A stretch of DNA of 64,000 nt from an uncultured Prevotella sp. (GTDB lineage: Bacteria > Bacteroidota > Bacteroidia > Bacteroidales > Bacteroidaceae), in assembly GCA_947170725.1 (NCBI GenBank), contig CAMVUM010000001.1, positions 62,001 through 126,000 of the forward strand. Direction: 5' to 3'. The notes below the pieces were generated by a model that worked only from the letters and a program-made list of their open reading frames with translations, had not been told where the DNA came from and did not search any database. Shown here piece by piece: positions 62,612-64,000 of this stretch; within the stretch, counting starts at the first letter, position 1; each line of letters opens with the position of its first letter. Both the position numbers and the translations under genes were made by a program.

Positions 62612-64000
62612 TTATTTAGAGTACATTTTCAGCCTGAACTGCTTCTCCATATACGTTCCACGGGCCTGACGCTCCAGCTCGCCCCAACCCATATACTTGA
62701 TTTTGACATCCTTGTTGTCTGTCGGGCGGAAGATGATACCTGTCGGCGGGTGCTGTCGGTTCAGCTCAATCTCGGCCTTGCCCTGTGCGTCGGAACGTCC
62801 CACCTGGACGTAGTCCTGCTTGTGGGCATCGAGGTGCTTGCGGAACTTTCGGTCCGTCACGAAGGTTAGCGACGAAATCTGGTCGGTGCCGTAGTAGGCC
62901 CAGAGTTCCACGCCAGGCATGGCGTTGCCCTCGTGGAGCGTCTTCCATTCGACAACGGTGAAGCGATACATGAGCGGCATGTTCTCCATGACCTTTTGGA
63001 GGACTTCTATGCGTGAGGTGTAGAACTCGTCCGGGTTGTAGTTGTTGAGTATCTGGAGGTAGTTGATGGCCGCTCCGGCGTAGCGCGCCACTTCCTGCTG
63101 CGTAGCCGTGCCGCCCTTCTTCAGCTCGTTATACTTTTTTATGGCCAGCACGGAATACTTGTTGTATTCGATGCACGAGTCGCAGTCGGAAATCATCTGG
63201 TTGATGGTCGGTTTCATGTTGAGCACGACGTCCTTTGCCGTCAGGGCGTTCATATAGGCAGCGCGGGCATCCTCGTATTTGCGTTGGGCGAAGAGCTTGC
63301 CTCCTTCGTTCATGAATGCGTTGCACTCGGTTACGAAAATCTCTTTCTCAACGACCATCGGCAATACGGCGTAGCACTTCTTCATGCGCGGGCCGAGGTC
63401 GCTGATGTCTATCGTCAGATGGTTTGTTCCTTCACCATAGATGTCTACGATTGTCAGTTCGGAGTAGATAGCGGCGGCTTCATTCTGGAGCGCAACCAGC
63501 TCGTCGATTCGGTCAAGGTCGGTGTCGGAGGCGTTGTCCATGTCCTGTTTGACCTTGTTGTCCAGTGCGGAGTGCTCCGCGGCCAGCGCTTCCATGTCTT
63601 TACGGGCTTTCTGCAGCACGGCCAGTGGCACAACAACAGAGGTTATGGTCACGTTGTTGTCGGCTTTGCTGATCTGCCGTGTTATCTTTGCCCCAAGTTT
63701 CGGAGAGCATGCCACCTGAAGATTGGCTATGGTTGTGGAAAATTCCAGTTCCGCTTCCGTAGCATTGAAGTGCACGTCCGTGGCAGTCGTCTGGTCGTCC
63801 TTGATAATAGGGTTTGCCACTCCTTCAACGCGATAGGCTATCATGAAATCGGGCTTCAGCGCCTGAACGAAATCCGTTTTGTCTACACTGCCTCGACGGC
63901 TCACCTCCACCTTCGGACGGTGGGTGTCCGTCGGCGACATGATGACAAAGTATTCGTAGTCACCGCTCCCGTTGCGGCCGTTCTGACGGATGGTCGGCCG
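62612..64000 (-). CDS. Unknown protein, 5' end beyond the window
   Basis: Open through the right edge: at least 462 codons, with sequence upstream of the first internal Met still open (DYEYFVIMSPTDTHRPKVEV). Beta-rich N-terminal part, a central helical region (KARKDMEALAAEHSALDNKV, coiled-coil-like; FAQRKYEDARAAYMNAL, TPR-like), and a C-terminal domain with FRPTDNKDVKIKYMGWGELE. No family recognised. It probably belongs with the secreted protein downstream. Confidence 0.65.
   Translation of the reverse strand, partial: RPTIRQNGRNGSGDYEYFVIMSPTDTHRPKVEVSRRGSVDKTDFVQALKPDFMIAYRVEGVANPIIKDDQTTATDVHFNATEAELEFSTTIANLQVACSPKLGAKITRQISKADNNVTITSVVVPLAVLQKARKDMEALAAEHSALDNKVKQDMDNASDTDLDRIDELVALQNEAAAIYSELTIVDIYGEGTNHLTIDISDLGPRMKKCYAVLPMVVEKEIFVTECNAFMNEGGKLFAQRKYEDARAAYMNALTAKDVVLNMKPTINQMISDCDSCIEYNKYSVLAIKKYNELKKGGTATQQEVARYAGAAINYLQILNNYNPDEFYTSRIEVLQKVMENMPLMYRFTVVEWKTLHEGNAMPGVELWAYYGTDQISSLTFVTDRKFRKHLDAHKQDYVQVGRSDAQGKAEIELNRQHPPTGIIFRPTDNKDVKIKYMGWGELERQARGTYMEKQFRLKMYSK

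Overview
The window is chromosomal DNA from a member of the Bacteroidales, most likely Prevotellaceae (Prevotella sensu lato). The evidence is a SusC/SusD locus with a hybrid two-component regulator, repeated use of the Bacteroidetes promoter (TTTG, about 19-20 nt, TAnnTTTG) directly upstream of genes, the DUF3822-rsmD pair, and a two-subunit glycine decarboxylase. Genus assignment is inference.

Layout. 1-5055: backbone with tRNA-Leu(CAA), nadB, an outer-membrane barrel protein, DUF3822 and rsmD. 5056-25907: an integrated element of about 20.9 kb. A 14-bp direct repeat bounds it; the right copy is the 3' end of tRNA-Leu(TAG), and a tyrosine recombinase lies just inside the left copy. The element has (a) a worn integration/mobilisation module (integrase, HTH protein, DUF3987 protein, Mob/Pre relaxase), in which the DUF3987 and relaxase genes carry in-frame TAA codons, and (b) an intact polysaccharide utilisation locus: hybrid two-component system, GH5, SusC, SusD, surface glycan-binding lipoprotein and GH3. 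This set suggests capture and hydrolysis of a beta-linked glucan-type polymer. The locus sits between two same-orientation partial copies of one HTH/ATPase-type gene that share a 119-bp block with one mismatch. A probable group II intron scrap lies beside the right copy.

25977-64000: GC-richer backbone. Minus strand: S41 protease, DUF3316 and parC. Then ilvE, a DUF975 membrane protein, trmB, a TonB receptor with a heavy-metal-binding partner, and mrp. A minus-strand run follows: cls, queE, queD, dnaG and a tandem CE12 esterase. Next come DUF3737, a MATE transporter and a MalY-like C-S lyase, then a glycine-cleavage cluster (lplA, gcvT, gcvH, gcvPA, gcvPB, lpd). metY and an Lrp-type regulator are divergent across a shared control region. 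A small unknown operon, a hemolysin III-type protein and two secreted proteins of unknown role end the window; the last gene runs off the edge.

The backbone is rich in small repeats: a MITE-like element in two copies (36808, 61585), periodic TCTTTAAGG-type arrays at three intergenic sites (43774, 46734, 48191), a large palindrome (37594), and repeat-rich palindromic in-frame insertions inside the TonB receptor and lpd genes. The least ordinary features are the mobile glycan-utilisation element with its nested recombination structure and these palindromic elements that enter coding sequence.
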